A DNA stretch of 64,000 bases, taken from the NCBI RefSeq assembly GCF_004359615.1, contig NZ_SCWA01000008.1, positions 1-64,000 on the forward strand, written 5' to 3'. The notes under the pieces were generated by a model, which saw only the letters and a program-made list of their open reading frames with translations, was not told the origin of the DNA and made no database searches. This document shows positions 1 to 9,626 of the stretch, one piece after another. The stretch's first letter is position 1. Every line of letters begins with the position of its first letter. This DNA is from Macrococcus brunensis. GTDB taxonomy: Bacteria > Bacillota > Bacilli > Staphylococcales > Staphylococcaceae. Made by a program: the position numbers and the translations under genes.

Positions 1-11
1 TTCTCACCCTG

Positions 12-126
12 TCTGGTGATGATGGCAGAGAGGTCACACCTGTTCCCATACCGAACACAGAAGTTAAGCTCTCTAGCGCCGATGGTAGTTGGACTTACGT
101 TCCGCAAGAGTAGGACGTTGCCGGGC
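12..126 (+). rRNA. rrf: 5S ribosomal RNA
   Basis: The sequence carries the conserved 5S core (GGTCACACCTGTTCCCAT, then CCGAACACAGAAGTTAAGC, then GTTCCGC..AGAGTAG), and its ends TCTGG..CCGGGC can pair. The gene looks complete. The first 11 bases are the end of the 23S-5S spacer, so the window opens at the distal end of an rRNA operon. A terminator follows directly. Confidence 0.95.
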
Positions 127-132
127 AAATAG

Positions 133-160
133 AAAGAGACCTGTCAGGTCTCTTTTTTTT
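133..160. terminator. Rho-independent terminator after 5S rRNA, shared with pdxR
   Basis: A 10-bp stem, AAAGAGACCT with AGGTCTCTTT and loop GTC, is followed by a T-run. It overlaps the stop codon of the convergent pdxR gene and has A-runs on the other side, so it probably ends both transcripts. Confidence 0.9.
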
Positions 161-1508
161 GTATTAATTTATTCATTAAATTCTCTATATCATTTCTGAT
201 TGAACCATCTTTTAGCCCTCCGTATCCTAAAATAAGCTGCTGTTTATATATCTTCTGATTGTGTTCAGCATAGTCACTGATTAAACTTACTTCGACATCC
301 TCCGGTTTTACAAGTGGATAGTTGAAAGTGATGACACAGTGCATACCTGCTTGTTCCCCGCTGATTGCTATTTCCTGCTGAAAAGGTTTAAGTGCTTCTA
401 ATACCGCATCCAGTTTTTTCTTATAAGCTTTTCTTGTTCTGTTGATGTTACGTTCAAATTCTCCTGACTGCATGAAACGCGTGATGATATATTGAATGTG
501 TCTAGGCACAGTCATATTGGGTTTATGCTTTAGCTCATGATATTTTTTGAGTAGTGGTTCTGGTAGTACGATATAAGCAACACGAATACTGGGGTATATT
601 GATTTTGAAAATGTACTCATATAGATGACTTTCTGATGCGTATCGAGTCCTTGTAGAGCTTTTAGAGGTTGCCCTCTATATCTAAATTCACTGTCATAAT
701 CATCTTCTATAATATATCTATCTTGCTTCATAGCCCATTTTAATAATTCTGTTCTTCGCCTTGCTGACAGAACGGCTCCTGTTGGAAACTGATGACTGGG
801 TGTTATATGAACAATATCAGCTGTTTGATGAAGGGCGTCGACGACTATGCCTTCTGCATCTACTTCAACGGGCAGATATGTTTTATTCTCGTACTTAAGT
901 ACTTTTCGGATAAGAGGATAACCAGGATCTTCGACTTGATAGGCTGCCTCGGGTAGTATGCGTGTCACAAGGGTAAACAATTGTTCAGTTGAACTGCCGA
1001 TAATAATCTGTTCGTTGCGACAATTGACGCCTCTTGAATGATAGAGATAACGGCGGATTTGCTCTCTTAAGGCGTATTCACCTTGAGGATGTCCTCGGTC
1101 TAAAAGTTCGTCCATTTCAATTTCAAAAGCTTCTTTAGCATACTTTCTGAAAAGGTGATGAGGAAAACCGGAATGATGGCTGTCTTCGATTTTAAATGAA
1201 GGCCTGTCCCTCTTCTTTTCGGGTTGTCTATCTTCTATTCTGTTTTCTGGTGCGCTGTTCAGCGTTGCTATCGTTTCTACAAAATAACCCACTTGCGGTT
1301 TTGAATAAATAAATCCTTCATCAAGCAGCTGCTGATAGGCAATCTCTATTGTCGTACCACTTAAGTTCAGATGCTGACTTAACTTACGCTTAGAGGGAAG
1401 CTTTTCATTCTGTATCAGCTTGCCTGACAGAATATCCTGTTTAATAAACTGATAAAGCTGCTGATAAAGAAAAGTGTCTTCTGTAAACTTATATGTAAGC
1501 ATTTCCAT
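144..1508 (-). CDS. pdxR: PdxR-type MocR/GntR transcriptional regulator
   Basis: 454 residues. An N-terminal GntR winged helix (about residues 8-78) is joined by a charged linker (about 85-110) to a fold-I aminotransferase domain. The lysine expected to bind pyridoxal phosphate is K302 in the motif STFSKS, and the aspartate in EDDYDSEF also fits. MocR proteins use the aminotransferase domain to sense PLP and do not act as enzymes. The gene is divergent from pdxS-pdxT, the PLP synthase, the standard arrangement for PdxR activators. The start at 1508 has AAGGGG about 13 nt upstream; the second Met (1502) is an alternative. An inverted repeat in the shared intergenic region is a plausible operator. 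Confidence 0.88.
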   Translation of the reverse strand: MEMLTYKFTEDTFLYQQLYQFIKQDILSGKLIQNEKLPSKRKLSQHLNLSGTTIEIAYQQLLDEGFIYSKPQVGYFVETIATLNSAPENRIEDRQPEKKRDRPSFKIEDSHHSGFPHHLFRKYAKEAFEIEMDELLDRGHPQGEYALREQIRRYLYHSRGVNCRNEQIIIGSSTEQLFTLVTRILPEAAYQVEDPGYPLIRKVLKYENKTYLPVEVDAEGIVVDALHQTADIVHITPSHQFPTGAVLSARRRTELLKWAMKQDRYIIEDDYDSEFRYRGQPLKALQGLDTHQKVIYMSTFSKSIYPSIRVAYIVLPEPLLKKYHELKHKPNMTVPRHIQYIITRFMQSGEFERNINRTRKAYKKKLDAVLEALKPFQQEIAISGEQAGMHCVITFNYPLVKPEDVEVSLISDYAEHNQKIYKQQLILGYGGLKDGSIRNDIENLMNKLIQKKET

Positions 1509-1539
1509 ATGGTAAACTGACCCCTTAATTTTTATTAAA

Positions 1540-1562
1540 ACTGATACTTTTATAATATCAGT
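1540..1562. promoter_or_regulatory. Candidate PdxR operator and pdxS -10 region
   Basis: The inverted repeat ACTGATA-N9-TATCAGT lies in the 101-bp pdxR-pdxS intergenic gap. A TATAAT hexamer (1551-1556) falls in its spacer and right arm, so a bound protein would touch RNA polymerase directly. No good -35 is present for the plus strand, which is typical of an activator-dependent promoter. That PdxR binds here is inferred from position. Confidence 0.5.
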
Positions 1563-1609
1563 TTATTCGCTACATTAGTAGGTGAAATGAAATTGAAGGA
1601 GTGTATCAA

Positions 1610-2497
1610 ATGTCTAAAATTTTAGGTTCAGATAAAGTAAAACGTGGTATGGCAGAAATGCAAAAAGGCGGCGTCATCATGGACGTTGTCAACGCGGAGC
1701 AGGCTAAACTGGCTGAAGCTGCTGGTGCGGTAGCAGTTATGGCTTTAGAACGTGTACCAAGTGATATCCGTAAAGCAGGCGGCGTTGCACGTATGGCGGA
1801 TCCTCGTATCGTTGAAGAAGTAATGAACGCTGTTTCTATTCCTGTTATGGCTAAAGGCCGTATCGGACATATTACAGAAGCTCGTGTATTAGAAGCGATG
1901 GGTGTGGATTACATCGATGAATCAGAAGTTCTGACACCTGCTGATGAAGAGTTTCATTTAAAGAAAGATGAGTTTACTGTTCCATTCGTATGCGGCTGCC
2001 GTGACTTAGGTGAAGCTGCACGTCGTATCGGTGAAGGCGCTGCTATGCTTCGTACTAAAGGTGAGCCGGGTACAGGTAATATTGTAGAAGCTGTCCGTCA
2101 CTTACGTAAAGTGAATGCACAAGTCCGTAAATTATCAGTGATGAACGATGATGAGATCATGACGGAAGCTAAATTACTGGGTGCACCTTACGAAGTCTTA
2201 AAAGAAATCAAAACGCTCGGCAAGTTACCGGTTGTCAACTTTGCTGCAGGCGGTGTTGCAACACCAGCTGATGCTGCACTGATGATGGAACTGGGTGCTG
2301 ACGGTGTCTTCGTTGGTTCTGGTATCTTTAAATCTGAATCACCTGAAAAATTTGCTAAAGCGATTGTACAGGCGACTACACACTACCAGGACTATAAACT
2401 GATCGGTGAATTGTCTAAGGAGCTTGGCGCAGCGATGAAAGGTTTAGATATCAATTCTCTTTCTCTTGAAGAAAGAATGCAGGAACGTGGCTGGTAA
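1610..2497 (+). CDS. pdxS: Pyridoxal 5'-phosphate synthase, synthase subunit PdxS
   Basis: 295 residues. PdxS condenses ribose 5-phosphate, glyceraldehyde 3-phosphate and ammonia into PLP in the DXP-independent route. The two catalytic lysines are visible as K82 ([10 protein letters not shown]) and K150 ([10 protein letters not shown]), matching K81 and K149 of Bacillus subtilis. ATG at 1610 was chosen over an in-frame GTG at 1601 because GAAGGAG (1595-1601) overlaps that GTG and sits correctly for the ATG. The glutaminase partner pdxT begins 1 nt after the stop, so the two are one transcript ending at the terminator after pdxT. Confidence 0.97.
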   Translation: MSKILGSDKVKRGMAEMQKGGVIMDVVNAEQAKLAEAAGAVAVMALERVPSDIRKAGGVARMADPRIVEEVMNAVSIPVMAKGRIGHITEARVLEAMGVDYIDESEVLTPADEEFHLKKDEFTVPFVCGCRDLGEAARRIGEGAAMLRTKGEPGTGNIVEAVRHLRKVNAQVRKLSVMNDDEIMTEAKLLGAPYEVLKEIKTLGKLPVVNFAAGGVATPADAALMMELGADGVFVGSGIFKSESPEKFAKAIVQATTHYQDYKLIGELSKELGAAMKGLDINSLSLEERMQERGW

Positions 2498-2498
2498 G

Positions 2499-3065
2499 AT
2501 GAAGATTGGTGTACTCGCGCTGCAGGGTGCCGTTCGCGAGCACCTGAAGCATATCGAACTGAATGGACATGAAGGTATTCCGGTTAAACACGTCGACCAG
2601 CTGGAAGACATTGATGGTCTTGTACTACCAGGCGGAGAATCGACAACGATGCGCCGTTTAATGGATTTATATGGTTTCACTGAAGCGCTGCGCAAAAGTG
2701 AACTGCCGATGTATGGCACCTGTGCAGGCCTTATCCTTCTCGCTGACGAAATAGAAGGCTACGATGAAGGCCATCTGAAGAAAATGGATATTAAGGTACG
2801 CCGTAATTCATTTGGACGTCAAGTTGACAGTTTTGAAGCAGATCTTGATGTAACAGGCATTGAAGAACAGGTCAATGCGGTTTTCATTCGTGCGCCGCAC
2901 ATCGTCTCAGTAGATGATGATGTAGAAGTTTTAAGTGAAGTAGAAGATAAGATGGTAGCAGTGAGACAGGATAAGTATTTGGGTATTTCATTTCATCCAG
3001 AGCTGACTGAAGACATCAAGATTATGAAGTATTTCATCGAAGAAATGGTTGCCAAAAACAAGTAG
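2499..3065 (+). CDS. pdxT: Pyridoxal 5'-phosphate synthase, glutaminase subunit PdxT
   Basis: 188 residues, a class I (triad) glutamine amidotransferase that supplies ammonia to PdxS in the PLP synthase complex. The nucleophile is C75 in GTCAGL, and the other triad members are H166 and E168 in SFHPEL. The substrate-site motif GGEST is at about 45-49. The start is the ATG at 2499 ([10 protein letters not shown]); an upstream in-frame ATG inside pdxS would add 11 residues unlike the family. A strong terminator follows directly. Confidence 0.97.
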   Translation: MKIGVLALQGAVREHLKHIELNGHEGIPVKHVDQLEDIDGLVLPGGESTTMRRLMDLYGFTEALRKSELPMYGTCAGLILLADEIEGYDEGHLKKMDIKVRRNSFGRQVDSFEADLDVTGIEEQVNAVFIRAPHIVSVDDDVEVLSEVEDKMVAVRQDKYLGISFHPELTEDIKIMKYFIEEMVAKNK

Positions 3066-3096
3066 AAATCATCGGCCTCGGCCGATGATTTTTTTG
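3066..3096 (+). terminator. Terminator of pdxST
   Basis: AAATCATCGGCC pairs with GGCCGATGATTT across a very short loop, followed by T7. It begins right after the pdxT stop codon. Confidence 0.93.
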
Positions 3097-3128
3097 TAGA
3101 CAACTAGCGGGATTTCCAGGCCGAAGGA

Positions 3129-3137
3129 TGATATAAT
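3129..3137 (+). promoter_or_regulatory. Extended -10 promoter of the nitroreductase gene
   Basis: TGATATAAT is an extended -10 (TGnTATAAT), 31 nt before the ATG. No convincing -35 is seen at the normal distance, as is common for extended -10 promoters. Confidence 0.55.
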
Positions 3138-3167
3138 GTGTCATTATATTTAAAGGAGTTTTGTATA

Positions 3168-3821
3168 ATGAGCTTATCACTCAAAGAAGCTATTGCAATG
3201 AGAAAGTCAGTTAAGGAATTTGATCCAAACGTCAAGATTCCACATGAAGAAATGCTTGAAATGATTAAACTTGCTGCTGAAGCACCGTCGTCAGTCAACT
3301 TACAGCCATGGCGTTTCGTCGTTGTCGAATCTGATGAAGCTAAAGCCAGTATCAAAGATTTAGTCCGTTTCAATACTCGTCAGTTAGAAACAAGTGCGGC
3401 ATTCATCCTGGTGCTATCCGACAATCAGCATATCCATGATATGGAGAAAGTTTATGGTAAAAGCGTAGAACTCGGTTATATGCCGCAGGAAGTGATGACA
3501 ACGAATGTTGCGGCACTAAAAGACGCATTGTCTCAGGCACCTGAGAGCTATATCAGAATGCAAGGTATGATGGATGCCAATTTAGCAGCTATGCAGCTGA
3601 TGCTGATTGCAAAAGATCATGGCTATGATACAAATCCGATTGGTGGCTTTGAACGTGATGAAGTGATGGACGCATTAAGAATCAATAAAGAACGTTATAT
3701 ACCTGTCATGTTCATTGCGATTGGAAAAGGCACGAAAGCACCTCATGACAGCAGCCGTCATGAAATAGAAGAGATTGTCGCATTTAACAGTGGAGACGCT
3801 GAAGGAAAAATAGGCAAATAA
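3168..3821 (+). CDS. Nitroreductase family protein (NAD(P)H-dependent, FMN)
   Basis: 217 residues, the usual size for this FMN-dependent oxidoreductase family. Family marks include the N-terminal MRKSVKEFD (FMN phosphate contact), the APSSVNLQPWRFVVV segment, and the C-terminal glycine-rich NPIGGFERDEV. Such enzymes reduce quinones, nitro compounds or flavins; the natural substrate cannot be told from sequence. The ATG at 3168 has AAAGGAG 11 nt upstream; the longer frame from 3138 would overlap the promoter. Monocistronic, ending at a bidirectional terminator shared with nupC. Confidence 0.88.
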   Translation: MSLSLKEAIAMRKSVKEFDPNVKIPHEEMLEMIKLAAEAPSSVNLQPWRFVVVESDEAKASIKDLVRFNTRQLETSAAFILVLSDNQHIHDMEKVYGKSVELGYMPQEVMTTNVAALKDALSQAPESYIRMQGMMDANLAAMQLMLIAKDHGYDTNPIGGFERDEVMDALRINKERYIPVMFIAIGKGTKAPHDSSRHEIEEIVAFNSGDAEGKIGK

Positions 3822-3857
3822 AAAAGATGAAGCAGCCGTTGGCTGTTTCATCTTTTT
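3820..3857. terminator. Bidirectional terminator between nitroreductase and nupC
   Basis: AAAAAGATGAA(G)CAGCC pairs with GGCTG(T)TTCATCTTTTTT, with A-runs on one side and T-runs on the other. It serves the two convergent genes. Confidence 0.9.
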
Positions 3858-3859
3858 TA

Positions 3860-5080
3860 TTATAAGAAGAATCCTGCGATTGCAGCAGAGATAAATGAGA
3901 CAAGCGTTGCACCATAAAGTAACTTAAGACCGAAGCGGGCAACAACATCACCTTGTTTATCATTCAATGACTTAATCGCTCCAGCGATAATACCGATAGA
4001 TGAGAAGTTTGCAAATGACACTAAGAATACTGAAACGATACCAATCGAACGCTCAGATAATTCTCCTTTGCCATTTTTAACCATGTTCTGTACATCAAGC
4101 ATCGCTACAAACTCATTAGAAACGAGTTTTGTAGCCATAATTGAGCCTGCACGTACGGCATCGTCCCAAGCGATACCTGTTAAGAAGGCAAGAGGGGCAA
4201 AGACATAGCCTAGTAAAGTCTGGAAGTTAAATTTTCCTGGCGTAACGGCGTCTACAATACCATTCAGCATAGCGATCAAGGCGATATAACCGATCAGCAT
4301 CGCACCGACAATAATCGCTACTTTGAAACCATCAAGAATATATTCACCGAGCATTTCGAAGAATGATTGTTTTTCTCCTTCTTCGTTCATGATGACTTCA
4401 TTTTCTTCTTCATCTGAGACGCGGTAAGGATTAATGATTGAAGCGATGATGAAACCGCCGAATAAATTTAAGACAATAGCTGTTACTACGTATTCGGGTT
4501 TGATCATCTGGAAGTATGCACCGACGATAGAGAGTGACACAGTCGACATCGCTGAAGCTGTCAATGTATACAACCGATGTTTAGGAATATAGGGAAGTTG
4601 CTTCTTCAGTGAAATAAAGACTTCAGATTGACCTAAGATGGCTGAAGCGACAGCATTGTAAGATTCGAGTTTTCCCATCCCATTGATTTTAGAAATCGCT
4701 AGACCTAAGTATTTAATGATGAAAGGTAAAATTCTTAAATATTGCAGGATACCGATTAATGCTGAGATAAAAGTGATGGGTAGTAAGACTTGAGTAAAGA
4801 AGTTATTCATGGCCTCACCCTTTTCATTCAAGTTTACCATATTAGGGAAAACAAAATTAACTCCTTCAGCAGCATATGCTAATAAGAAACCGAAGCCAGT
4901 TGCAAGTTTATCCACTAACCACACTCCACCTGGCGTTTTCAGCAGCAGGAAAGCTAGCAAAAACTGGATAACAAGCATAATACCGATGTATGGCCACCTG
5001 ACATTTTTTTTATCTGAACTGACTGCCCAGGCAAGCAGAAGAAAGACGACGATACCGATAGCACCAATAAGATAGTTCAT
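3860..5080 (-). CDS. nupC: NupC-family concentrative nucleoside transporter
   Basis: 406 residues with many hydrophobic segments. It has the family order of N-terminal membrane helices, the QSEVFISLK core motif and the C-terminal gate region, where [10 protein letters not shown] is the conserved family signature. Members import nucleosides with protons or sodium. I chose the ATG at 5080 (RBS AGAGGA); the longer frame from 5239 would add a non-hydrophobic 53-residue leader and run into the ctsR promoter. A cytoplasmic acidic loop near [10 protein letters not shown] is visible. Convergent with the nitroreductase. Confidence 0.92.
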   Translation of the reverse strand: MNYLIGAIGIVVFLLLAWAVSSDKKNVRWPYIGIMLVIQFLLAFLLLKTPGGVWLVDKLATGFGFLLAYAAEGVNFVFPNMVNLNEKGEAMNNFFTQVLLPITFISALIGILQYLRILPFIIKYLGLAISKINGMGKLESYNAVASAILGQSEVFISLKKQLPYIPKHRLYTLTASAMSTVSLSIVGAYFQMIKPEYVVTAIVLNLFGGFIIASIINPYRVSDEEENEVIMNEEGEKQSFFEMLGEYILDGFKVAIIVGAMLIGYIALIAMLNGIVDAVTPGKFNFQTLLGYVFAPLAFLTGIAWDDAVRAGSIMATKLVSNEFVAMLDVQNMVKNGKGELSERSIGIVSVFLVSFANFSSIGIIAGAIKSLNDKQGDVVARFGLKLLYGATLVSFISAAIAGFFL

Positions 5081-5177
5081 TTTTTTCCTCTTTTCTAGAT
5101 AGATTAAAACATCATTAAATATCATACTACACTTTTTATGAAAGCGATATACATTTTCGATAGGGTAAACAAATTGT

Positions 5178-5206
5178 TTGCACTCGTTCTTCATTGTCCC
5201 TATAAT
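5178..5206 (+). promoter_or_regulatory. Sigma-A promoter of the ctsR operon
   Basis: TTGCAC (5178-5183), 17-nt spacer, TATAAT (5201-5206). The CtsR box begins 2 nt downstream of the -10, over the expected start site, so CtsR binding should block initiation. Confidence 0.88.
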
Positions 5207-5208
5207 AA

Positions 5209-5225
5209 AGTCAAAGATGGTCAAA
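5209..5225 (+). promoter_or_regulatory. CtsR operator (heptad direct repeat)
   Basis: AGTCAAA-GAT-GGTCAAA matches the CtsR consensus RGTCAAA-NAN-RGTCAAA. It lies between the -10 and the ctsR RBS, so the operon is autoregulated and should be induced by heat or protein stress. Confidence 0.93.
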
Positions 5226-5237
5226 AGAGGTGAAATC

Positions 5238-5696
5238 ATGAAAAATATGTCTGATATTATAGAGCAGTATTTAAAGCAGTTACTTGAACAGAGTGGGGAT
5301 GCAGTTGAAATTAAGCGCTCTAAGATTGCTGAGAAATTTGACTGTGTCCCCTCGCAATTGAACTATGTCATCAAGACCCGCTTTACTAATGAACATGGCT
5401 ATGAGATAGAGAGTAAACGCGGTGGTGGGGGCTATATCCGCATTACGAAGATTGAATCGAACAATCAAGGCGCCTTTATTGATCACTTGAGTGCAATGAC
5501 AGGACAGCATGTCAGCCAGCAGAAGGCAGAGCATATCATTGACGCTTTATCACATAATGACTTGATTTCAGACCGTGAGAAGCGGCTGCTTCTTGCCACA
5601 ATTCATCGTGATACATTATATGTAGATGTACCGTATAGAGATTATATCAGAGCGAATATTCTGCAGAGTGTCCTGACAGTTGTTCGCTACCATTAG
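5238..5696 (+). CDS. ctsR: Transcriptional repressor CtsR
   Basis: 152 residues, normal for the family. CtsR is the dimeric repressor of class III heat-shock genes (clp family). The N-terminal winged helix has the conserved glycine-rich wing (RGGGGYIRI) that inserts in the DNA minor groove and acts as the heat sensor. The ATG at 5238 follows AGAGGTG; the longer frame from 5178 would translate the promoter and operator. First gene of ctsR-mcsA-mcsB-clpC. McsB arginine phosphorylation or McsA/B control normally lifts repression. Confidence 0.96.
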   Translation: MKNMSDIIEQYLKQLLEQSGDAVEIKRSKIAEKFDCVPSQLNYVIKTRFTNEHGYEIESKRGGGGYIRITKIESNNQGAFIDHLSAMTGQHVSQQKAEHIIDALSHNDLISDREKRLLLATIHRDTLYVDVPYRDYIRANILQSVLTVVRYH

Positions 5697-5707
5697 TGAG
5701 GTGCAGC

Positions 5708-6088
5708 ATGAACTATAATGATGAAGAGTTTACAATTAACCAGCTTCTGAAACATCTGCTTAGAGAAGAGCAATCAGAACCGGTATGTCCGAACTGTGGC
5801 CTGGCGCTTAATGAAGCGCTGCATATCGGTAAGTTCGGCTGTCATACCTGCTATTCAACATTCAGTGACTATGTGCCGCAGATTGTCGAACGCGTGCAGG
5901 CTGGCAACCAGAAACATACCGGACAAGCACCTCTTAAGTCGGCAGAAAAAATTAAGCTGAAGAAACAGATAGAAGCGCTCGAGGCTAAACTCGAAGGATT
6001 GGTCGCTGAACAGGCTTTTGAAGAAGCGGTGACTGTGCGCGATGAAATTAAGGCACTCAGAGAAAGGGAGGATTCCGATGCTGGATAA
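5708..6088 (+). CDS. mcsA: McsA, activator of the arginine kinase McsB (N-terminally short form)
   Basis: 126 residues, versus roughly 185 in S. aureus and B. subtilis. Only the second pair of zinc motifs is present (C27-x2-C30 and C45-x2-C48); the usual N-terminal pair of CxxC motifs (about 55 residues) is missing. The C-terminal coiled UVR motif (about residues 78-120, ending in [10 protein letters not shown]) is intact. The ctsR stop is only 11 nt upstream, so there is no room for the missing segment and no sign of a frameshift. ATG at 5708 has GAGGTG 4 nt upstream; the GTG at 5696 is less likely. Overlaps mcsB by 11 nt. Confidence 0.9.
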   Translation: MNYNDEEFTINQLLKHLLREEQSEPVCPNCGLALNEALHIGKFGCHTCYSTFSDYVPQIVERVQAGNQKHTGQAPLKSAEKIKLKKQIEALEAKLEGLVAEQAFEEAVTVRDEIKALREREDSDAG

Positions 6089-7082
6089 ACATTTAAATAT
6101 GCAGCTTGGAGACTGGATGCAGCAGGAAGACCAGCCTATTATCCTGAGCTCCAGAATTAGACTCGCCCGTAACCTTGAGAATTTTGTGCATCCGCTCATG
6201 TATGATGATCAGACAGGTGAGCAGGTGCTGAACGAAGTATCTGCTGTCCTGGCGCCGCAGTTCGATGAAGTGAGACTTGCTGACCTTGATGTCAATGCCA
6301 GACAGATGCTGGTCATCAAGCATCTCGTGAGTAAGGAACTGCTAAATCAGCCTTATGGGGCCGTCTTCCTCAATGAAGATGAATCCGTCAGCATTATGAT
6401 TAACGAAGAAGATCATATTCGTATTCAAGTACTGGGTTGTGACTTATCTCTTGATCAGCTTTATCTGAAAGCCAAAGAAATTGATCAGCAGATAGATGAG
6501 AAGATGACGTTATCTTTTGATGAAACGCTCGGTTATTTAACGACCTGCCCGACCAATATCGGTACGGGTCTTAGAGCGAGTGTCATGCTTCATCTGCCGG
6601 GACTTTCTATTATGAAGCGCATGACGCGTATTGCGCAGGCAATCAATCGCTTCGGTTACACAATTCGCGGCATATATGGTGAAGGCAGTCAGGGTCTTGG
6701 ACATGTCTACCAGGTATCCAATCAGCTGACACTCGGTAAGAGCGAGGAAGCAATTATCAGTGACCTGAAGCAGATTGTGGAACAGATTATCGGTGAGGAA
6801 GAAGCGATGCGTCAACGGCTGTTTGATTATGATTATATCGAAACATCTGACCGCATCAACCGCAGTCTTGGTATTTTAAAATATGCACGTCTGATCAGTG
6901 CAGAAGAAGCAAGTCTGAGACTAAGTGAAGTGAAAATGGGTATAGATATGGGAATCATTCCCACACAGCCTTTTCGATTTAATGAACTGATGATGGCGAT
7001 CCAGCCCCCTTTTCTGAATACAATCAATGAAGCACTTGAAATAGATGAAAAAAGAGCCAAGATGCTTAGAGAGCATCTTTAA
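6078..7082 (+). CDS. mcsB: Protein arginine kinase McsB
   Basis: 334 residues, a phosphagen-kinase-fold enzyme that phosphorylates arginines on client proteins so that ClpC-ClpP degrades them. Conserved ATP-binding arginines are seen in [10 protein letters not shown] near the N-terminus, with the [12 protein letters not shown] catalytic-site segment (about residues 155-166) and the nucleotide-site region [13 protein letters not shown] at 6078 follows GGGAGG. The gene starts inside mcsA and is followed by clpC 14 nt downstream. Confidence 0.95.
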   Translation: MLDKHLNMQLGDWMQQEDQPIILSSRIRLARNLENFVHPLMYDDQTGEQVLNEVSAVLAPQFDEVRLADLDVNARQMLVIKHLVSKELLNQPYGAVFLNEDESVSIMINEEDHIRIQVLGCDLSLDQLYLKAKEIDQQIDEKMTLSFDETLGYLTTCPTNIGTGLRASVMLHLPGLSIMKRMTRIAQAINRFGYTIRGIYGEGSQGLGHVYQVSNQLTLGKSEEAIISDLKQIVEQIIGEEEAMRQRLFDYDYIETSDRINRSLGILKYARLISAEEASLRLSEVKMGIDMGIIPTQPFRFNELMMAIQPPFLNTINEALEIDEKRAKMLREHL

Positions 7083-7096
7083 AAGGAGGAAACATA

Positions 7097-9532
7097 ATGT
7101 TTGGTAAATTAACAGAACGCGCACAGCGTGTCCTTGCACATGCGCAGGAAGAAGCGATTCGTCTGCAGCATAATAATATCGGAACTGAGCACTTATTGCT
7201 TGGTCTTGTCAAAGAACCTGACGGTATTGCAGCAAAAGTACTGGCAGAGTTTGATATTACAGAAGAAAAAATTATCAATGAAGTAGAACAGCTGATTGGT
7301 CACGGTACAGGACTTGGCGGTACGATTCAGTACACACCAAGAGCGAAAAAAGTGATTGAATTATCACTCGATGAAGCTCGTCGCCTGAATCATTCATTTG
7401 TCGGTACAGAGCACTTATTGCTTGGTCTGATTCGTGAAAATGAAGGCGTTGCAGCACGTGTTCTTGCTAATCTGGACTTAAATATTACGAAAGCACGCGC
7501 TCAAGTCGTGAAGTTGCTTGGCAGCCCGGAAATGAGTGCTAAAAATGCACAGGGTTCAAAATCACAAGGGACACCGACACTTGATGGTCTGGCACGTGAC
7601 TTAACTGTTATCGCGAAAGAAGGAACGCTTGATCCGGTCATCGGTCGTAGCCAGGAAATTATTCGTGTGATTGAAGTGTTAAGTAGACGTACGAAGAACA
7701 ATCCTGTTTTAATCGGTGAGCCTGGTGTCGGTAAAACAGCGATTGTTGAAGGGTTAGCGCAGGCAATCGTCAATAACGAAGTACCTGAAACTTTAAAAGG
7801 TAAACGTGTCATGAGTTTAGATATGGGTACGGTTGTCGCAGGGACTAAATACCGCGGTGAATTTGAAGAACGTCTGAAAAAAGTGATGGATGAAATCCAT
7901 CAGGCAGGCAATATCATTCTCTTCATCGACGAATTGCATACACTGATCGGTGCAGGTGGAGCTGAAGGCGCAATTGATGCCTCAAATATTTTAAAACCGG
8001 CACTGGCACGTGGTGAACTGCAATGTATCGGTGCGACGACACTTGAAGAATATCGTAAGTATATCGAGAAAGATGCGGCGCTGGAACGTCGCTTCCAGCC
8101 AGTCACAGTCAACGAACCGAATATCGAAGATGCGATTGAAATACTGAAAGGGCTGCGCGACCGTTACGAAGCACATCACCGTATTAAAATTACTGATGAT
8201 GCTTTAGTGGCAGCGGTTAAGATGAGTGACCGTTATATCTCTGACCGTTTCCTGCCGGATAAAGCGATTGATTTAATAGATGAGGCGGGTTCTAAAGTAC
8301 GACTTCGCAACCATACAACACCGCCAAGCCTGAAAGAGATGGAATCAGAGCTCGAACAGATTAAAAAAGAGAAAGATGCTGCTGTTCATTCTCAGGAATT
8401 TGAAGAAGCGGCATCCCTTCGTGACAAACAGACAAAACTTGAAAAACAGCTCGACGAAACAAAAAAAGAATGGAAGAAAAGTCAGGGTCAGTCAGAATCA
8501 GCTGTTACTGAAGATGACATTGCACAAGTAGTTGCACAGTGGACAGGTATTCCGATTAATAAGATCGCTGAAACGGAATCTAAAAAGCTGCTCAACTTAG
8601 AAGAGATTCTGCATAACCGTGTCATCGGTCAGCAGGATGCAGTACAGTCTATTTCTAAAGCGGTACGTCGTGCAAGAGCTGGCTTGAAAGATCCTAAACG
8701 CCCAATCGGCAGCTTTATCTTCCTTGGACCAACAGGTGTCGGTAAGACCGAGCTTGCTAAAGCGCTGGCTGAAGCCATGTTCGGCGAAGAAGATGCCATG
8801 ATCCGAGTCGATATGAGTGAATTTATGGAGAAACATAGCGTTTCAAGATTAGTGGGTTCTCCTCCAGGTTATGTCGGCCATGAAGAAGGCGGTCAGTTAA
8901 CGGAGAAAGTTCGCCGTAAACCTTACTCAGTGATTTTATTCGATGAAATCGAAAAAGCGCATCCAGATGTCTTCAACATGCTCCTTCAAGTGCTGGATGA
9001 TGGTCGTCTGACAGACGCACAAGGTCGTACAGTCGATTTCCGTAACACGGTCATTATCATGACGTCTAACGTCGGTGCACAGGAACTGAAAGACAACAAA
9101 TTTGTTGGCTTCGGTGCAAGTACAACGGGTCCTGATTATGAGACAATCCGTAAAACGATGATGAACGAACTGAAAAATCAGTTCCGTCCAGAGTTCTTAA
9201 ACCGTGTAGACGATATCATTGTCTTCCACAAGCTTGAAAAAGAACACTTGAAAGAAATCGTTACATTGATGGTCGGAAGCCTGGCGAAACGTCTGGAAGA
9301 ACAGGATATTCATATCACTTTAACAGATGCAGCGAAAGAAAAAATTGCAGATGAAGGATATGATCCTGAATACGGTGCTCGTCCGCTCGCACGTGCGATT
9401 CAGAAGAATATTGAGGATGAGTTATCCGAAGAACTGCTGAAAGGTCAGACACTGGCAGGACAGGATGTCAAAATTGATTATGTAAACGATAAATTTGATA
9501 TTCAGACTGTCGCAAGATCAGCTGCAGAATAA
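7097..9532 (+). CDS. clpC: ATP-dependent Clp protease ATP-binding subunit ClpC
   Basis: 811 residues, a class I Hsp100 unfoldase partnering ClpP. Order: double Clp-N repeat (about 1-145), AAA1 with Walker A GEPGVGKT (207-214), the UVR-containing middle domain (about 415-455) where McsA/MecA adaptors bind, then AAA2 with Walker A GPTGVGKT (544-551). A strong RBS AAAGGAGGAAAC precedes ATG. Last gene of the CtsR operon. A GC-rich hairpin follows the stop. Confidence 0.97.
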   Translation: MFGKLTERAQRVLAHAQEEAIRLQHNNIGTEHLLLGLVKEPDGIAAKVLAEFDITEEKIINEVEQLIGHGTGLGGTIQYTPRAKKVIELSLDEARRLNHSFVGTEHLLLGLIRENEGVAARVLANLDLNITKARAQVVKLLGSPEMSAKNAQGSKSQGTPTLDGLARDLTVIAKEGTLDPVIGRSQEIIRVIEVLSRRTKNNPVLIGEPGVGKTAIVEGLAQAIVNNEVPETLKGKRVMSLDMGTVVAGTKYRGEFEERLKKVMDEIHQAGNIILFIDELHTLIGAGGAEGAIDASNILKPALARGELQCIGATTLEEYRKYIEKDAALERRFQPVTVNEPNIEDAIEILKGLRDRYEAHHRIKITDDALVAAVKMSDRYISDRFLPDKAIDLIDEAGSKVRLRNHTTPPSLKEMESELEQIKKEKDAAVHSQEFEEAASLRDKQTKLEKQLDETKKEWKKSQGQSESAVTEDDIAQVVAQWTGIPINKIAETESKKLLNLEEILHNRVIGQQDAVQSISKAVRRARAGLKDPKRPIGSFIFLGPTGVGKTELAKALAEAMFGEEDAMIRVDMSEFMEKHSVSRLVGSPPGYVGHEEGGQLTEKVRRKPYSVILFDEIEKAHPDVFNMLLQVLDDGRLTDAQGRTVDFRNTVIIMTSNVGAQELKDNKFVGFGASTTGPDYETIRKTMMNELKNQFRPEFLNRVDDIIVFHKLEKEHLKEIVTLMVGSLAKRLEEQDIHITLTDAAKEKIADEGYDPEYGARPLARAIQKNIEDELSEELLKGQTLAGQDVKIDYVNDKFDIQTVARSAAE

Positions 9533-9534
9533 GA

Positions 9535-9570
9535 TTAAACCCCTGAAGTATATGCTTCAGGGGTTTAATT
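9535..9570 (+). terminator. Terminator after clpC
   Basis: AAACCCCTGAAG pairs with CTTCAGGGGTTT across loop TATATG, followed by the mixed AATTGTATT tail. The T-tract is weak, so some read-through into radA is possible. Confidence 0.75.
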
Positions 9571-9626
9571 GTATTACGCATAAAAAGAGTTTAGAATGGA
9601 AAGATAAACATACAGGAGGAACTTCA

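Noticed and set aside
2444-2719. 91-residue minus-strand ORF over pdxT
   Set aside because: Antisense shadow without RBS or family features.
5081-5239. N-terminal extension of NupC
   Set aside because: It overlaps the ctsR promoter and operator and is not membrane-like; ATG 5080 has a good RBS.
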